Shown here in pieces: positions 62,501 through 64,000 of a stretch of DNA of 64,000 bases. A program made the position numbers and the translations under genes. The stretch covers positions 124,001-188,000 of the forward strand of contig NZ_JAGSPI010000005.1 in NCBI RefSeq assembly GCF_020381325.1, written 5' to 3'. The stretch is from Providencia vermicola. GTDB lineage: Bacteria > Pseudomonadota > Gammaproteobacteria > Enterobacterales > Enterobacteriaceae. The notes below the pieces were generated by a model. The model worked only from the letters and a program-made list of their open reading frames with translations. It was not told where the DNA came from and searched no databases. Each line of letters starts with the position of its first letter. Position 1 is the first letter of the stretch.

Positions 62501-64000
62501 ATGAAAAATAGGGATGTGAATTTTAACAAACCTGATACTAATGTATTAGCAGGGGAGCAATCAGAAAGAACGTCAAATATAGAATCATGGGCTAACCCAA
62601 TGGACGTGCTTAATCAATTAAAAGCAAAAAATATAGGTATAATACAAGGAGAAAATGATTCTCAATATGAATATAATGTTATTATTCAAGTGGGTGCTGA
62701 TGATGCAGTAGCAGAATCAATCGCTAAATTAATTCCGAAGTATAATAATAAAGTCATAGTGATACAATTTGATTTAATGAGTTGGCAATGGAAGGTTTTG
62801 CATGGTGATATTACAAACAAACCTGAAGGTAAAATACGCTGGATTGCAGTTGGTCATGGTAAATTCCGAGGAGAGAACCAAGAGTCCCTTTTTGAAGGGA
62901 GTAATGCAGAGTTTTTTGCGCGTTCTTTAAAATATATCAAAAACAATATATTAAAAGAACATCAGCCAGATAAAATTGTATTAGCAGGTTGTCAATTAGG
63001 CCGCGGAGGCCCTAATGAAAACTTTGTATTTCGTAGCGGAGTAGAATTAGCGAAACATGGAATGTATTTACCTATCGTTGGTTATAATCGTGAGATTTCC
63101 ATAACAAAAGAAAGCAAGAAAAAAATATATATTCCTGGTTTTTTTATTGGAGTGGATTCAACAAAAGCACATCGATTGGAGATACAGGTAAATTCAGATA
63201 CTCAACACGTTGTTATTAATAATAAAAGTGCATCTTTATATTTTATCGATGAATTAAGAGAGCGTGAATTAGATTTATGGCAATTAATCAAGGATGACTC
63301 ATCAAAAACCTTCGACATATTTAGAAATAATGATAATACTATCGATATTGAGTTAATAAAAACAATTGCATACAATGATAAAGCTTATGAAATTTTCAAA
63401 TCAAAAATAGGTGGTAGCCTACATAACTTTAGATCAGAAATTGTGGCAGAATTTAATAGCCTAGGAATTTTAGAGGCACCTTTATGGTCTATGATAGATA
63501 TTAGTACAGATATTAATAAAAATGTTAATAAAAATACTCTACAACCTGAAGGTTCCACTGTTATTTTTCGTTCAGGTAATGGGGACGGTGGAAAAATGTA
63601 CGCTGAAAAAATAGCATCATTAGATCCTAATAACACTGTTGTTTTCCAGATAAACCCCAATACAATGCAGTTTTTTATTGAGCATGGAGACGTAGAGAAA
63701 CTTACTACACAAAAAAATCAACAATGGATTGTTATTGATAATATTCGTGCTGAGTCAGGTTTTATGCAAAATCTAACTAACATAATTAATGTTCTCAAGC
63801 ACAGGTATCAATTTACCTCCCCTGAAAATATCTCGTTTTATTTCACGGATAAAAAATCATATTTAGACGTAGGGGATAAATTCGAATTTACAAAGCAATT
63901 TTCTATAAAATTAAAAGAAAAGGGGATAAATTCAAATATTAATTTAGAAATGCATACTGAAAAAAATCATAAGCTGATGTTTCTTTTGAAAAACATAGCA
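62501..64000 (+). CDS. Large putative toxin with N-terminal C80-type cysteine protease domain (3' partial)
   Basis: An open frame of 500 codons without a stop, continuing past the window. ATG at 62501 follows AAGGAATTAAG. Residues about 58-210 look like a C80 peptidase, the autoprocessing domain of MARTX and TcdA/TcdB toxins: a beta strand NVIIQVG, HGDI, His119 in WIAVGHGK and Cys164 in IVLAGCQLGRG. Residues about 351-490 repeat the fold (TVIFRSGNGD, EHGDV, WIVIDN) but lack His and Cys. No signal peptide is visible. The frame is strongly AT-rich, suggesting transfer. A very large secreted toxin is likely, though the effector part is out of view. Confidence 0.72.
   Translation, partial: MKNRDVNFNKPDTNVLAGEQSERTSNIESWANPMDVLNQLKAKNIGIIQGENDSQYEYNVIIQVGADDAVAESIAKLIPKYNNKVIVIQFDLMSWQWKVLHGDITNKPEGKIRWIAVGHGKFRGENQESLFEGSNAEFFARSLKYIKNNILKEHQPDKIVLAGCQLGRGGPNENFVFRSGVELAKHGMYLPIVGYNREISITKESKKKIYIPGFFIGVDSTKAHRLEIQVNSDTQHVVINNKSASLYFIDELRERELDLWQLIKDDSSKTFDIFRNNDNTIDIELIKTIAYNDKAYEIFKSKIGGSLHNFRSEIVAEFNSLGILEAPLWSMIDISTDINKNVNKNTLQPEGSTVIFRSGNGDGGKMYAEKIASLDPNNTVVFQINPNTMQFFIEHGDVEKLTTQKNQQWIVIDNIRAESGFMQNLTNIINVLKHRYQFTSPENISFYFTDKKSYLDVGDKFEFTKQFSIKLKEKGINSNINLEMHTEKNHKLMFLLKNIA

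Noticed and set aside
63385-63660. 91-codon minus-strand open frame at the right edge
   Set aside because: Lies inside the long toxin-like plus-strand frame and resembles nothing.

Overview
The window looks like a chromosome segment of a low-GC enterobacterium of the Morganellaceae, most likely Providencia. Many proteins read as orthologues of E. coli genes (Amn, YebB, YajD, DdlA, LeuE, YdhP, YdeE, YqhD, DcyD, YehS, YqfB, YbiA), but the order is not that of E. coli and the DNA is AT-rich. The genus call is an inference from protein resemblance; no rRNA, tRNA or CRISPR array was found.

Bases 1 to about 5300 are the right end of a P2-like prophage or tailocin: tail tube (partial) and tail sheath on the minus strand, then a divergent gpD-like gene and an Ogr-type activator on the plus strand. 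Two AT-rich cargo genes sit there: a polytopic membrane protein of unknown role, and a zinc-finger HNH nuclease. The prophage/host junction lies somewhere in 5176-5640.

From about 5640 to 24900 the host genes include a two-gene methionine synthase system (DUF1852/MesX plus MesD) preceded by an exact MetR-type site, an atypical M24 peptidase with a TetR regulator and a 30-bp palindrome, and a basic-amino-acid ABC transporter with a probable ARG box. There follow an amn-GNAT-merR group, a solitary accA-like paralogue with its own LysR gene, and an AraC-azlC-azlD cluster.

From about 25000 to 62250 the window is dense in small-molecule handling genes: eight GNAT acetyltransferases in the window as a whole, three LysE/RhtB exporters, two EamA exporters, six MFS transporters, and many one-gene regulators (LysR, AraC, DeoR, MocR) usually facing the transporter or enzyme they probably control. 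Embedded in it are ddlA, a four-gene amine oxidase/acetyltransferase/kinase operon, an NhaC-dcyD operon, and an Ada homologue lacking all four N-terminal zinc/methyl-acceptor cysteines.

The right edge (62501-64000) holds the first 500 codons of a large AT-rich ORF. Its N-terminus has a C80-type (MARTX/clostridial toxin autoprocessing) cysteine-protease-like domain, followed by a second, apparently inactivated copy. It is probably a large toxin and is the most striking item here. The rest of the gene lies outside the window.
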